From Rickettsiales bacterium (GTDB lineage Bacteria > Pseudomonadota > Alphaproteobacteria > Rickettsiales > JALZUV01): a DNA stretch of 12,208 nucleotides. The position numbers and the translations under genes were made by a program. The notes under the pieces were generated by a model. It was not told the origin of the DNA. It did not search any database and worked only from the letters and a program-made list of their open reading frames with translations. Location of the stretch: NCBI GenBank assembly GCA_023301245.1, contig JALZUV010000236.1, positions 1-12,208 on the forward strand, written 5' to 3'. Shown here one piece after another: positions 1 through 7,844 of the stretch (its first letter is position 1; each line of letters opens with the position of its first letter).

Positions 1-786
1 GGTGCTATTATTGAACAAGAAATGCTCGATAAACAAACATGGCCTAAGCATCTTGTAAGTGCTGGCATGGTTGTGGCCGACGATAAAGCCCCTGCCTTGG
101 TAGGCATGGTTTCTCGCTCGCATTTTCAGCCACGTGAGGTGATCTTGCGCGCTAAGTTGGCTAACCCCACCGACCCTAGTTTTCTAGCGGCAACGATTCC
201 TGCTGGCATGCGTGCCGTAACGGTTTCGGTAAATGGCGTAACTTCGGTTGCGGGTTTTGTTTACCCGGGCGACCGTGTAGACTTGTTGCTAACTCACACT
301 CTTATAAGTGATAAAGAAAAGCAGCAAGCTCAGCAGACAGAAGATAAAGAAGACGATATTAAGGGTGACTATGAAAAGCGCGTGACGGAAATTTTGGTTC
401 CCGATATTCGTGTGTTGGCGATTGATCAAAAGGCAATGGCTGGCCAAGAAGACCCAAAAAAGAAAAAGCGTTTACCATCTAGCGTGACGTTAGAGTTAAC
501 ACAAGAAGATGCCCAGCGCGTTCGATTGGCTGAGCGTGAAGGTGAAATTTCACTTGCGCTACGCTCTCTAAAAGATAAAGGCGTAACGTGGGTGCGTCCT
601 TCAATGGAAGAAGACCTAACACGTGGATTGCCGCCGGGGCATATTCCTGAATTATATGAGTTCGATGCAGAGTTTACGGAAGATATGATGAAAAAAGCTA
701 CAAAAGAAGATACCAGCAAGGCTGTCATTAGTGTCGTGCGTGGTAGCAAAGTAGAAGAGATTGAAGTGGAGATGTCTGATGAATAA
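1..786 (+). CDS. cpaB: Flp/Tad pilus assembly protein CpaB (RcpC), 5' end missing
   Basis: The reading frame is open to the left edge, so the first ATG in the window (position 22) is internal and the start lies outside. The 261 visible residues begin inside the SAF-like domain (EQEMLDKQTWP, then LVSAGMVVADDKAPALVGMVSR). The RcpC/CpaB core follows (ATIPAGMRAVTVSVNGVTSVAGFVYPGDRVDLLLTH). A lysine/glutamate-rich stretch from about position 310 to 380 and a KKKK run near 457-471 interrupt the core, before a well-conserved segment SSVTLELTQEDAQRVRLAEREGEISLALR. In the family this periplasmic protein associates with the CpaC secretin; some members may bind peptidoglycan through the SAF domain. The missing part should hold the N-terminal membrane anchor. 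The stop overlaps the cpaC start by 8 nt, which suggests translational coupling. Family assignment is firm; the detailed role is inferred from homologues. Confidence 0.9.
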   Translation, partial: GAIIEQEMLDKQTWPKHLVSAGMVVADDKAPALVGMVSRSHFQPREVILRAKLANPTDPSFLAATIPAGMRAVTVSVNGVTSVAGFVYPGDRVDLLLTHTLISDKEKQQAQQTEDKEDDIKGDYEKRVTEILVPDIRVLAIDQKAMAGQEDPKKKKRLPSSVTLELTQEDAQRVRLAEREGEISLALRSLKDKGVTWVRPSMEEDLTRGLPPGHIPELYEFDAEFTEDMMKKATKEDTSKAVISVVRGSKVEEIEVEMSDE

Positions 787-2173
787 GTTCTTACTTATCT
801 TCACTGTGGTTGTGCTGTGGACAGGTAGTGTATTGGCGGAGTCATTTGTTGTGCCGTTAAACCGTTCGCGTATTGTATCGACGGGGCCTGAAATTGCGGA
901 AGCAATGGTGGCTAATCCTGAAATTGCAGATATTCATGTGCATGGTCCAAATCGCCTTTCTATCATCGGTGTAAAGCGTGGGAAAACCACCGTTCGCTTA
1001 ATTGATAAAGAGCGTAACGAAATTAAAACTATTGAAGTTGCGGTGAGCTACGATCTTCCTGCGATTCGCAAGGCATTGCGTGAGTTCTTACCTTACGAAA
1101 ATATCGGCGTTGATCTCGTTAATAATAACCTTGCACTTACAGGTGATGTTAGTGGTGCAGCTATGGTTGATAAAGCTATAGAAATTGTAAGCCAGTTTGT
1201 TGATGGCAAGGGTTCTACGCAAGATAAGCGTTCGGAAATTGTAAATCTCATGCGTTTGAGCTCAGGCCAGCAAGTAATGTTGCGTGTGCGCGTGGGTGAA
1301 ATACGCCGTACTGCATTGAAGCAGCTTGGTGTTAGCCTTCAGGGTTTAAACCAGAATGGTTCGCTAGGAGTATTCGGTGGTTCAAATGGTGGCTTGGCAG
1401 GCATTACCGCTGATAGTGGTTTGGGTGCAGGCCAGTTTGAAGTTAACCCACTAAGCTTTGGTGGTATTGGCGCGGTTGTTAGTAAGGGCAGTTTCTCGCT
1501 TGGTGCATCGCTTGATGCGTTGGAAAGCGATGGATTATTGAAGATTTTGGCAGAGCCAAACCTTGTTGCGCTTTCGGGTGAGCAGGCAGAGTTTCTTGCA
1601 GGGGGAGAGTTCCCAATTCCTGTTGCCACGGGTAATGATGGAAATATCTCGATTGAATTTAAGCCGTTTGGTGTTTCTGTTTCGTTCATTCCTTATGTGT
1701 TGGCAGAAAATCGTATTCGTCTGACGGTATTACCAGAGGTGTCTGAGCTAAATAACACCGAAGGTATTACAACCGGTGGGGTAACAGTGCCAGCGCTTAC
1801 GACACGACGTGCTAAAACCACGGTTGAGTTAGCACCAGGCGAAAGCTTTATGATTGCGGGTTTGATTCGCGATGAAGTGGCTACAAGCTTACGCCAAATT
1901 CCAGGTATCAATGAAATCCCAGTGCTAAGTGCATTATTGCGCAGCACGGATTTTGAGCGTAACGAAACAGAGCTTGTAATTGCAGTGACTCCTTACCTTG
2001 TTGACCCACTGAAAAGTAGCGATGTGAAGCTGCCAACCGATAATTATCGTCCGCCAAATAACATGGAAATGTTCTTCTATGGCGCGCTATCGGCAATGGG
2101 CCCTGCGGGCAAAGATCGCCGCTTATCACAGAAACCAAGCCTTGAAGGCCCAATCGGATTTATGGTGGAGTAG
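779..2173 (+). CDS. cpaC: Tad pilus outer-membrane secretin CpaC (RcpA)
   Basis: CpaC forms the outer-membrane ring through which the Flp pilus exits. I chose the ATG at 779 rather than the upstream TTG at 761. It gives a clean signal peptide (MNKFLLIFTVVVLWTGSVLA, likely cut after residue 20) and has GGAG about 8 nt upstream. Residues about 21-95 are the secretin-pilus N-terminal domain (VPLNRSRIVSTGPEIAEAMVANPEIADIHV). Residues about 98-145 are a BON-like segment (IGVDLVNNNLALTGDV). The C-terminal half is the secretin domain, with LAEPNLVALSGEQAEFLAGGEFPIPV, the FKPFGVSVSFIP strand and ELAPGESFMIAGLIRDE, ending in ETELVIAVTPYLVDP. At 464 residues it is of normal family length and looks intact. 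It overlaps cpaB by 8 nt and is followed 9 nt later by cpaD, so the three are one transcription unit. Confidence 0.95.
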   Translation: MNKFLLIFTVVVLWTGSVLAESFVVPLNRSRIVSTGPEIAEAMVANPEIADIHVHGPNRLSIIGVKRGKTTVRLIDKERNEIKTIEVAVSYDLPAIRKALREFLPYENIGVDLVNNNLALTGDVSGAAMVDKAIEIVSQFVDGKGSTQDKRSEIVNLMRLSSGQQVMLRVRVGEIRRTALKQLGVSLQGLNQNGSLGVFGGSNGGLAGITADSGLGAGQFEVNPLSFGGIGAVVSKGSFSLGASLDALESDGLLKILAEPNLVALSGEQAEFLAGGEFPIPVATGNDGNISIEFKPFGVSVSFIPYVLAENRIRLTVLPEVSELNNTEGITTGGVTVPALTTRRAKTTVELAPGESFMIAGLIRDEVATSLRQIPGINEIPVLSALLRSTDFERNETELVIAVTPYLVDPLKSSDVKLPTDNYRPPNNMEMFFYGALSAMGPAGKDRRLSQKPSLEGPIGFMVE

Positions 2174-2182
2174 GACAGAATA

Positions 2183-2788
2183 ATGAAAAAAACTTTTAAA
2201 TATGCTCTAATGGCCACCTTAGCAACGACAGTTGTTGGTTGTAGTGTAATTCCTAATGAGGCTTATTATGAGCGTGGTTCACCTGAATCGCTTCTCGATC
2301 AGTCGTCTGAAATTGTAAATTTTGAGCTGAATGATTATAGCTCGCTTGACGAACTTCTAAACTGGGTGAATCAAGATCAGCCAACCCGTGCAGAACTTTA
2401 CTGTATGGATGGCGAGCCAACTTGTATGGAAGCTGAACAGGTGCTGAAACAGTTTGGCGTGCCATCGGTTTTTGTATCTTCAGGCGATAACATAGTGACA
2501 TTAGTTTATGAGCGTGTTCTCGCACGTGATTGCGAAAACCGTTATATCGAAAATGGTGTTAACCCTTATAACCTGCCTCACCCAACTTTTGGCTGCACCA
2601 CGGCAAGTAACATTGTGCAAATGGTGACTGACAAGCGTCAGTTTACTAGCCCCGCATTATTGGGTTTGCCTGATGCTGAGCGTGCGCAAAGGGTTATTGA
2701 TGGCTACCGTCAGCCGTATAATGTGACAGCTCCAACGATTAATCCTGATTTTGAAACGCAGTTCGAAATAGAAACTTCTAGTGAGTAG
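2183..2788 (+). CDS. cpaD: CpaD-family Tad pilus assembly lipoprotein
   Basis: This is a 201-residue predicted lipoprotein. A short basic N-terminus and hydrophobic segment end in the lipobox V-V-G-C with the lipidated cysteine at residue 20. The first 60 residues of the mature part are not recognisable. The second half carries the CpaD pattern: VTLVYERVLARDC, then NPYNLPHPTFGCTTASNIVQMVTDKRQF, ending near DAERAQRVIDGYRQPYN. In CpaD proteins the Cys before the Asn-Pro stretch and the Cys of FGC are recurrent, and they could form a disulfide. An additional cysteine pair occurs here at residues 74 and 81 (YCMDGEPTCMEAE). CpaD is thought to be an outer-membrane pilotin or periplasmic partner of the CpaC secretin, which fits its place directly after cpaC. 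An AGGA element overlapping the cpaC stop serves as ribosome binding site. Divergence is high, but position and C-terminal motif agree. Confidence 0.85.
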   Translation: MKKTFKYALMATLATTVVGCSVIPNEAYYERGSPESLLDQSSEIVNFELNDYSSLDELLNWVNQDQPTRAELYCMDGEPTCMEAEQVLKQFGVPSVFVSSGDNIVTLVYERVLARDCENRYIENGVNPYNLPHPTFGCTTASNIVQMVTDKRQFTSPALLGLPDAERAQRVIDGYRQPYNVTAPTINPDFETQFEIETSSE

Positions 2789-2848
2789 TTAAATATTAAC
2801 CTTTGTCAGCTAGAGTGGGGTTTATAAGGAAATAACAAAAGAGGTCAT

Positions 2849-4033
2849 ATGTCGCTACATAGCCCAGTAATGGCTGTTTTGCCAGAAGATGGTGATACAA
2901 ATTTTGCCAACCAAATAGCCAATTCTTTAGGCTACCCCTATGCTGATTTAATTATGGGTACGCCGATGAATGCCACCGTGGCCCTTTCGGCACGCGAGCG
3001 TAGCCCTGCATATATTATTATTGATATTGGCAATCGTACGGGCGAGGTTATATCTGAAATTGATCAATTGGCCGAATCTTGCGAGCCGGGTACACGGGTT
3101 ATCGTTATTGGTCGAATCAATGATATTAAGTTCTATCGAGAGCTAACCCAGCTTGGTGTGTTAGAGTATTTTACCCACCCAGTTGATTTAATGGAGGTGA
3201 AAGCCGCTTTAATGGCAGGTCGCGGTGGTGATGATAATGGTAATAAAGTGATAACCTTTATGGGCGCGGCTTCTGGCGATGGCTCGAGTACTTTAGCTAT
3301 GAATGTCGCTTATTCGCTCGCCAATGACTATAAAAAGCGAACCGTGCTAGTCGATATGGATTATCAGTATGGCATGGTTGCTAAAAACCTCGATTTAAAT
3401 ACGCAATTTGGAATTAAAGAAATTTTCGACCACCCTGACCGTGGAGTGGACCCTACTTTAGTGCGCCGCATGATTAGCCCTTATGGCGATAATTTATCAG
3501 TCATTGCTGCGCCTGAAGAGTTGAAATACATGCCTGATGTGAACCCAGAAACTATTCGTACACTTATTTCTACTCTTACCTCGGAGTATGAGTGTGTGGT
3601 CATTGATCTGCCGCACGTATGGTCTAGCTGGACAGCTTCGGCCATCAGTGCTTCATCAAGCATCGTATTAGTGTCACAGCTATGGTTGCGTTCTATTACG
3701 CATGCCTCTCGTTTGCTTGGCCTATGGCGTAATATGGGCATCTCAGATGAGATGATTACCGTGGCCATTAACCGCAGTGGTGCGAAATTTAAAGAAGGTA
3801 TTAGCGATAAAGATTTTGAAAGAGTCTGCTCGCACGCTATCGATTATAATATTCCCAACGATATTAAAACCATTGTTGCCGCGGAAAGCCAAGGTCAGAT
3901 GATTATGGAAATTAGCCAGTCAGCTCTCGCCACTCAACTAAAAGGGTTGGCGGGCGTGCTAATGGGGCTTTCCAGCGACAGTAATTCGCTTAAAGAAACA
4001 AGTAGCGGCTTTTCGCTATTTAAGAAAGGCTAG
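2849..4033 (+). CDS. cpaE: CpaE/TadZ pilus-localisation ATPase with degenerate P-loop
   Basis: CpaE is a MinD/ParA-like protein that places the pilus machinery at the cell pole. Residues about 1-125 form a receiver-like domain (YIIIDIGN, TRVIVIGRIND, LGVLEYFTHPVDLMEVKAAL). Residues about 133-375 are the ATPase-like domain. The nucleotide-binding loop is GAASGDGSSTLAMN at residues 139-152. CpaE proteins normally read GxKGGVGASTxAxN there, so the ParA signature lysine is replaced by Ser142, and the classical P-loop lysine position is also serine. The next strand is VLVDMDYQYG (about 166-175), and the Walker-B-like strand is VVIDLPHV with Asp253. The start is supported by AAAGAGG 5 nt before the ATG. 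The gene follows a 60-nt gap after cpaD, the largest gap within the operon, and is followed 2 nt later by cpaF. Length (394) is normal. Family call is firm; ATP binding is doubtful. Confidence 0.93.
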   Translation: MSLHSPVMAVLPEDGDTNFANQIANSLGYPYADLIMGTPMNATVALSARERSPAYIIIDIGNRTGEVISEIDQLAESCEPGTRVIVIGRINDIKFYRELTQLGVLEYFTHPVDLMEVKAALMAGRGGDDNGNKVITFMGAASGDGSSTLAMNVAYSLANDYKKRTVLVDMDYQYGMVAKNLDLNTQFGIKEIFDHPDRGVDPTLVRRMISPYGDNLSVIAAPEELKYMPDVNPETIRTLISTLTSEYECVVIDLPHVWSSWTASAISASSSIVLVSQLWLRSITHASRLLGLWRNMGISDEMITVAINRSGAKFKEGISDKDFERVCSHAIDYNIPNDIKTIVAAESQGQMIMEISQSALATQLKGLAGVLMGLSSDSNSLKETSSGFSLFKKG

Positions 4034-4035
4034 CT

Positions 4036-5616
4036 ATGTTTGGTAAGAAAAATTCTGATGAGAAGGTGAATACGCCCCCTCAAAATGAGCCCAATTCACC
4101 TACGCAACCTGTAGCAAGCCAGTCTATGGCGCCACCACCACCTCCCCCTCCTTTGGGTGGAGAGAGAACAAATTTACCTGCTCATATTCCAGAAGCTCCA
4201 AAGACTCAAGATGCTGGAGCCTTAACGGTTAGCCAAGAGCAAATGCTGGCCGAGCAAGAGTCGTTACTAGAGCAGCGCAAAAAAATGGCGGAGGCGGCAC
4301 AGGGTAGAAACTCTGCCTATACGGATAAAAACCTTGAAACTGCTGACTTCACAAGAGCCAAACAGTTAATTTCAGAAGAATTACTTGAGCGCTTAGATTT
4401 TAAAGAGCTTGAGGAAATGTCTGAGGACAAACAAAAAGCAAAAATTAATGAAAATATTGATGAGCTAATCAGTAAAGTACAATTGCCTCTCACTGCTGCA
4501 CAACATGAGTTGCTTAAGAAGCACCTTATGGATGATGTGCTTGGGTTTGGCCCACTTGAAATTCTGCTCGAAGACCCTGATGTGTCTGATATTATGGTTA
4601 ATGGCGCGAAGCAAATCTACATTGAAAAATCGGGTAAAATCTCTTCGACCGATGTGCAGTTTGCATCAGAGCGCCACTTGCTTAATGTGATTCAAAAAAT
4701 TGTACAACGTGTGGGGCGTCGTGTGGATGAAACCAGCCCAATGGTGGATGCTCGCATGCCAGATGGCTCTCGTTTTAACGCTATCATCCCTCCGCTTGCG
4801 CTCGATGGATCATTAGTTTCTATTCGTAAATTTAAAAAGAATAAAATGCCGCTAAAGCATTACATTGATTACGGTTCAGCTACACCCGAGATGGTGAGAT
4901 TCTTAGAAATTTGTTCACAAATACGAATGAATATTATTATCTCTGGCGGTACGGGTTCGGGTAAAACCACATTGCTTAATGCGCTCTCTGGTCATATTGA
5001 AGAAGATGAGCGTGTGATTACGATTGAGGATGCCGCAGAGCTGCAAATGCATCAACCACATGTGCTCCGTTTAGAAACCCGTCCGCCAAATATGGAGGGT
5101 GTTGGTGAGGTGACACAACGTGCTCTCGTTAAAAACGCACTTCGTATGCGCCCTGACCGTATTATTTTGGGTGAGATTCGTGGCGAAGAGGTGATTGACG
5201 TATTGCAAGCTATGAACACGGGCCACGATGGTTCGATGGCGACTATTCACGCTAATAACCCGCGTGAGTGCTTAACTCGACTTGAAAACCTATTCGGCCT
5301 AACAGGCATGAATTTGCCGCTTTCTACTTTGCGTAGCCAAATTGCAGGCTCTATCAACATGGTGGTGCAAATTAGCCGTATGCGTGATGGTAGCCGTAAG
5401 ATTACCCAGATTGAAGAAATTGTTGGCATGGAGGGTGAAGTAATTATTACCCAAACATTGTTCTATTTTAAACCCACTGGTCTGTCGGAAGACGGGAAAT
5501 TGCAGGGTCAATTCATCTGTAATGGGGTTAAGCCTCGCTTTAACGAGCAGGCAAGTTACTATGGGCTTGAACAAGAAATGGCGGACACCCTAAGGGGCTC
5601 GCCAGGAACGATGTAG
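4036..5616 (+). CDS. cpaF: Tad pilus secretion ATPase CpaF (TadA)
   Basis: This is the cytoplasmic hexameric ATPase that powers Flp pilus assembly through TadB/TadC. All hallmarks of the secretion-ATPase family are present. The Walker A motif GGTGSGKT lies at residues 304-311, the Asp box VITIEDAAELQM at about 327-338, and Walker B RIILGEIRGEE at 375-385 with Glu380. The His box GHDGSMATIHANN spans 396-408 with His397 and His405. The N-terminal 100 residues are low-complexity and poorly conserved, with a run of seven prolines (residues 33-39) and a charged, probably helical section after it. Such variable N-termini are common in CpaF. The conserved N-terminal domain begins near residue 105 (RAKQLISEELLERLDF) and continues through FGPLEILLEDPDVSDIMVNG. 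Only 2 nt separate it from the cpaE stop, with AAAGG upstream. It looks fully functional. Confidence 0.97.
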   Translation: MFGKKNSDEKVNTPPQNEPNSPTQPVASQSMAPPPPPPPLGGERTNLPAHIPEAPKTQDAGALTVSQEQMLAEQESLLEQRKKMAEAAQGRNSAYTDKNLETADFTRAKQLISEELLERLDFKELEEMSEDKQKAKINENIDELISKVQLPLTAAQHELLKKHLMDDVLGFGPLEILLEDPDVSDIMVNGAKQIYIEKSGKISSTDVQFASERHLLNVIQKIVQRVGRRVDETSPMVDARMPDGSRFNAIIPPLALDGSLVSIRKFKKNKMPLKHYIDYGSATPEMVRFLEICSQIRMNIIISGGTGSGKTTLLNALSGHIEEDERVITIEDAAELQMHQPHVLRLETRPPNMEGVGEVTQRALVKNALRMRPDRIILGEIRGEEVIDVLQAMNTGHDGSMATIHANNPRECLTRLENLFGLTGMNLPLSTLRSQIAGSINMVVQISRMRDGSRKITQIEEIVGMEGEVIITQTLFYFKPTGLSEDGKLQGQFICNGVKPRFNEQASYYGLEQEMADTLRGSPGTM

Positions 5617-5631
5617 GGAGTTTAGGCATCC

Positions 5632-6597
5632 ATGGAGGCGTTGATAGTTGTTGGAACTGGGGCAATAGTATTTTTAATACTATCGTTAACTTTGCCACGT
5701 TTTCTGCCAAATAGAGGCGAACAGCGCACTAAATCTATCATTGATCAAATTGCTACAGGGTCAGAGGGTGACGATTTCATTCAACAAGAAGAGGAATCGG
5801 CAGCGCATTTTAAAGAAGAAGCCACTGGCTTAACTAAGTTGCTTTTAAGCCTTCCGGGCTCTGAGTCCTTCTATGCAAAGCTGCTAAAAGCAGGGCATTC
5901 GCAACGTATTAAATCAGTCTTATTAATAATGCTGGGGTTATTTGTGGTATCTGCGGTTATCCTCTTTATCCCTTTAGGCTTTATTTCCATCATACCCGCG
6001 GCGATTATTGCTTATTTGCTACCGAAAAAGTTTTTTGAGTGGGAAATTAAAAAGCGTAATAGCCAGTTCCTTGACCAATTTCCTGAAGCGATTGACATGA
6101 TTGTTCGTAGTGTAAAGTCGGGTCATCCGCTTAACACCGCGCTACGTATGATTGCCGATAATATGGAAGATCCCGTTGCGCCTGAATTTCGCCAATTGGT
6201 CAATGAGATTGCCTATGGACGCCCGCTGGTCGATGCATTGCGTCGTCTCGCTAAACGTGTTGATGAGCAAGATGTTCATTTTTTCGTTGTGGTATTGGCA
6301 GTACAGCAAGAAACAGGTGGTAACTTGGCAGAGATTTTGAAAAACCTCTCAAACGTAATTCGTGGGCGCAAACGCCTGCAACAAAAAATTGCGGCAATGA
6401 CTTCTGAAGGTAAGGCGACCTTATGGGTTTTAGGTGGTTTGCCTGTAATGGTTTATAGCGTAATTAGCTTCACCAACCCAAAATACTTAGAACCGCTTTA
6501 TAACACATTAATGGGCAATGTTATTCTTAGCTGCGCCATTGGCTTAATTGTTACGGCCATTTTTGTGATTAACAAAATGATTGATATTGATATTTAG
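5632..6597 (+). CDS. tadB: Tad pilus inner-membrane platform protein TadB
   Basis: TadB forms, with TadC, the inner-membrane platform on which the CpaF motor acts; both are GspF/T2SSF-domain proteins. The 321-residue product has an N-terminal membrane segment (about 3-23), a cytoplasmic stretch, and a long hydrophobic pair around residues 98-135. The T2SSF domain follows (FLDQFPEAIDMIVRSVKSGHPLNTALRMIADNM, then VQQETGGNLAEILKNLSNVIRGR). The end is a hydrophobic C-terminal pair from about residue 264. The QETGGNLAEIL segment is the most typical TadB signature. A GGGAG lies at 5616-5620 and TTAGG at 5622-5626, so the ATG at 5632 is well supported. The cpaF-tadB gap is 15 nt and the tadB-tadC gap is 8 nt, as expected of one operon. 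Nothing about the protein is unusual. Confidence 0.95.
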   Translation: MEALIVVGTGAIVFLILSLTLPRFLPNRGEQRTKSIIDQIATGSEGDDFIQQEEESAAHFKEEATGLTKLLLSLPGSESFYAKLLKAGHSQRIKSVLLIMLGLFVVSAVILFIPLGFISIIPAAIIAYLLPKKFFEWEIKKRNSQFLDQFPEAIDMIVRSVKSGHPLNTALRMIADNMEDPVAPEFRQLVNEIAYGRPLVDALRRLAKRVDEQDVHFFVVVLAVQQETGGNLAEILKNLSNVIRGRKRLQQKIAAMTSEGKATLWVLGGLPVMVYSVISFTNPKYLEPLYNTLMGNVILSCAIGLIVTAIFVINKMIDIDI

Positions 6598-6605
6598 GAT
6601 GCCCC

Positions 6606-7577
6606 ATGAGCGATGAAGGATATTTAGATGTTGTACTAGAATATGGCGTTCCTTTGCTGGGCGGCTTTTTGCTCTTTATTCTATTAATGTGGGGCGTTAA
6701 TCTTTCTAAGAAAGAGAGCCTGAAGGCTCGTTTACGCCGCCTTGCTCCAACAGAAGAAGAAACTCGCGATGCAGTTGATCGCAAACGTGATAACGAAGCG
6801 ACGGGTTTCGCCGCAACATTAGAGCCAATTTTGGCTGCTATTGGCTTGAAGCCTGAAGAGTTTCGCCGTTTAAATTTCTATAAATTTTACCGCGCAGGTA
6901 TAGATGCGATTGATGGGCCAGTTTATTACCTAGCCTATAAATGGTTTATGACACCTGTAGCAATATTCATCATCTATCTAATGTTTCAAAATGGCATGTT
7001 TGAGGCAGGGCTTGCAAAGAAGCTAATGCTAATCATTGGGAGCGGCTTATTAGTCGCTTTAAGCTGGTTTGGCCCTGATTTGTTCCTTACGAATGCGCGT
7101 GCAAAGCGAGAGCTGCTTTTGGTTCGTGCTTTCCCTGATACGCTTGATCTTTTACTGGTATGTACCGAGTCAGGCTTAGCGCTTGATGGGGCGCTAGCAC
7201 GTGTTTGTAAAGAGCTAGGCAATGCCTACCCTGAAATTACTGACGAGTTAAATAAAACACGCCTAGAGCTAACCTTGTTAAATGACCGTGAAAAAGCGCT
7301 GAATAACCTAGCTGAGCGAGCTGACATTGTGCCGTTTCGTTCGCTGGTCGCATCGCTGCTACAAACGGAGCGATTTGGTACTAGCCTAACTGATACGCTG
7401 CGAGTATTGGCAGATGAGTACCGTAATACGCGCTTAATGCTGGCAGAACAAAAGGCTGGACGCTTACCGGTGATGATGACAGTTCCGCTTATTCTCTTCC
7501 TTTTGCCCTCTCTCTTTTTGATTATTTTGGGCCCAGCCATTGTTAGTGTTCTGGCTGTTCGTGCCGAAAATGGCTAA
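6606..7577 (+). CDS. tadC: Tad pilus inner-membrane platform protein TadC
   Basis: TadC is the second T2SSF-domain platform protein of the Tad machine, partner of TadB. The 323-residue product has an N-terminal membrane segment (LLGGFLLFILLMWGVNL) and a cytoplasmic part rich in charged residues. A hydrophobic pair follows (WFMTPVAIFIIYLMF and LMLIIGSGLLVALSWFGPDLFL), then the T2SSF core FPDTLDLLLVCTESGLALDGALARV. It continues with the segment FRSLVASLLQTERFGTSLTDTLRVLADEYR and the conserved AEQKAGRLPVMMTVPLILFLLPSLFLIILGPA at the C-terminus. These match the family closely. AGGA 9-12 nt upstream marks the start. This is the last gene of the run: no tadD-type TPR protein follows, and 267 nt of non-coding sequence separate it from the next gene. 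Confidence 0.95.
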   Translation: MSDEGYLDVVLEYGVPLLGGFLLFILLMWGVNLSKKESLKARLRRLAPTEEETRDAVDRKRDNEATGFAATLEPILAAIGLKPEEFRRLNFYKFYRAGIDAIDGPVYYLAYKWFMTPVAIFIIYLMFQNGMFEAGLAKKLMLIIGSGLLVALSWFGPDLFLTNARAKRELLLVRAFPDTLDLLLVCTESGLALDGALARVCKELGNAYPEITDELNKTRLELTLLNDREKALNNLAERADIVPFRSLVASLLQTERFGTSLTDTLRVLADEYRNTRLMLAEQKAGRLPVMMTVPLILFLLPSLFLIILGPAIVSVLAVRAENG

Positions 7578-7730
7578 AAGACCGCTGCTTTCTTTAGATT
7601 TTTAGACCATCCGCTTTGATGTTTTCTCCTAATTGAGCGTGAGCGAGGTGACGAAATTATTGGCGCTAGTGAAGCACGGGCTGTAAATTCTAGGTAACTT
7701 ATTGTAAAACAGGTGTTTATTTTCTGTATT

Positions 7731-7770
7731 TGCCAGATAGAGTTTGGCAGGCATATTTTTTGCTTTTTTT
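7731..7770 (+). terminator. Possible intrinsic terminator after the tad operon
   Basis: A short inverted repeat TGCCA (7731-7735) and TGGCA (7745-7749) with a 9-nt loop is followed by a T-rich stretch containing six and seven consecutive Ts (7755-7760 and 7764-7770). The stem is only 5 bp and the T tract does not start directly at its base, so the call is weak. Its place between tadC and the protease promoter is suitable for ending the pilus transcript. Confidence 0.3.
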
Positions 7771-7784
7771 AACAAACCTTAACC
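7769..7784 (+). promoter_or_regulatory. Paired TTAAC half-sites upstream of the protease promoter
   Basis: TTAAC occurs at 7769-7773 and again at 7779-7783 (the second is TTAACC), a direct repeat with 10-bp periodicity, four bases before the -35 element at 7788. The alphaproteobacterial cell-cycle regulator CtrA binds TTAA-N7-TTAA; the spacing here is N6, so it is close but not a consensus match. It may be an operator for CtrA or another dimeric regulator, or chance in an AT-rich spacer. Confidence 0.3.
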
Positions 7785-7787
7785 GTT

Positions 7788-7837
7788 TTGACACATTTCT
7801 TCTGTATTCTTAGATTATAAGAGAAAACCCTCGGGAG
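7788..7837 (+). promoter_or_regulatory. Sigma70-like promoter and ribosome binding site of the protease gene
   Basis: A perfect TTGACA -35 box (7788-7793) is followed after 17 bp by TAGATT (7811-7816), which matches four of six positions of the -10 consensus and continues into ATAAG. A strong Shine-Dalgarno GGGAG (7833-7837) lies 7 nt before the ATG at 7845. Together they imply that the protease is transcribed on its own, not from the pilus operon. Confidence 0.6.
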
Positions 7838-7844
7838 TATTATT

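Noticed and set aside
2788..2828. Internal promoter or operator before cpaE: GTTAA-ATA-TTAAC palindrome, then TTGTCA and TATAAG
   Set aside because: The hexamers are only 14 bp apart, and the palindrome is short and AT-only at its centre; too weak to list as a feature.
7574..7603. Hairpin CTAAA/TTTAG at the tadC stop followed by Ts as a terminator
   Set aside because: Five mostly A-T pairs with no GC-rich stem; not stable enough to support.
7639..7686. Short GTG-initiated frame of 15 residues (VSEVTKLLALVKHGL) in the tadC-protease gap
   Set aside because: No Shine-Dalgarno sequence and no recognisable family; consistent with chance.
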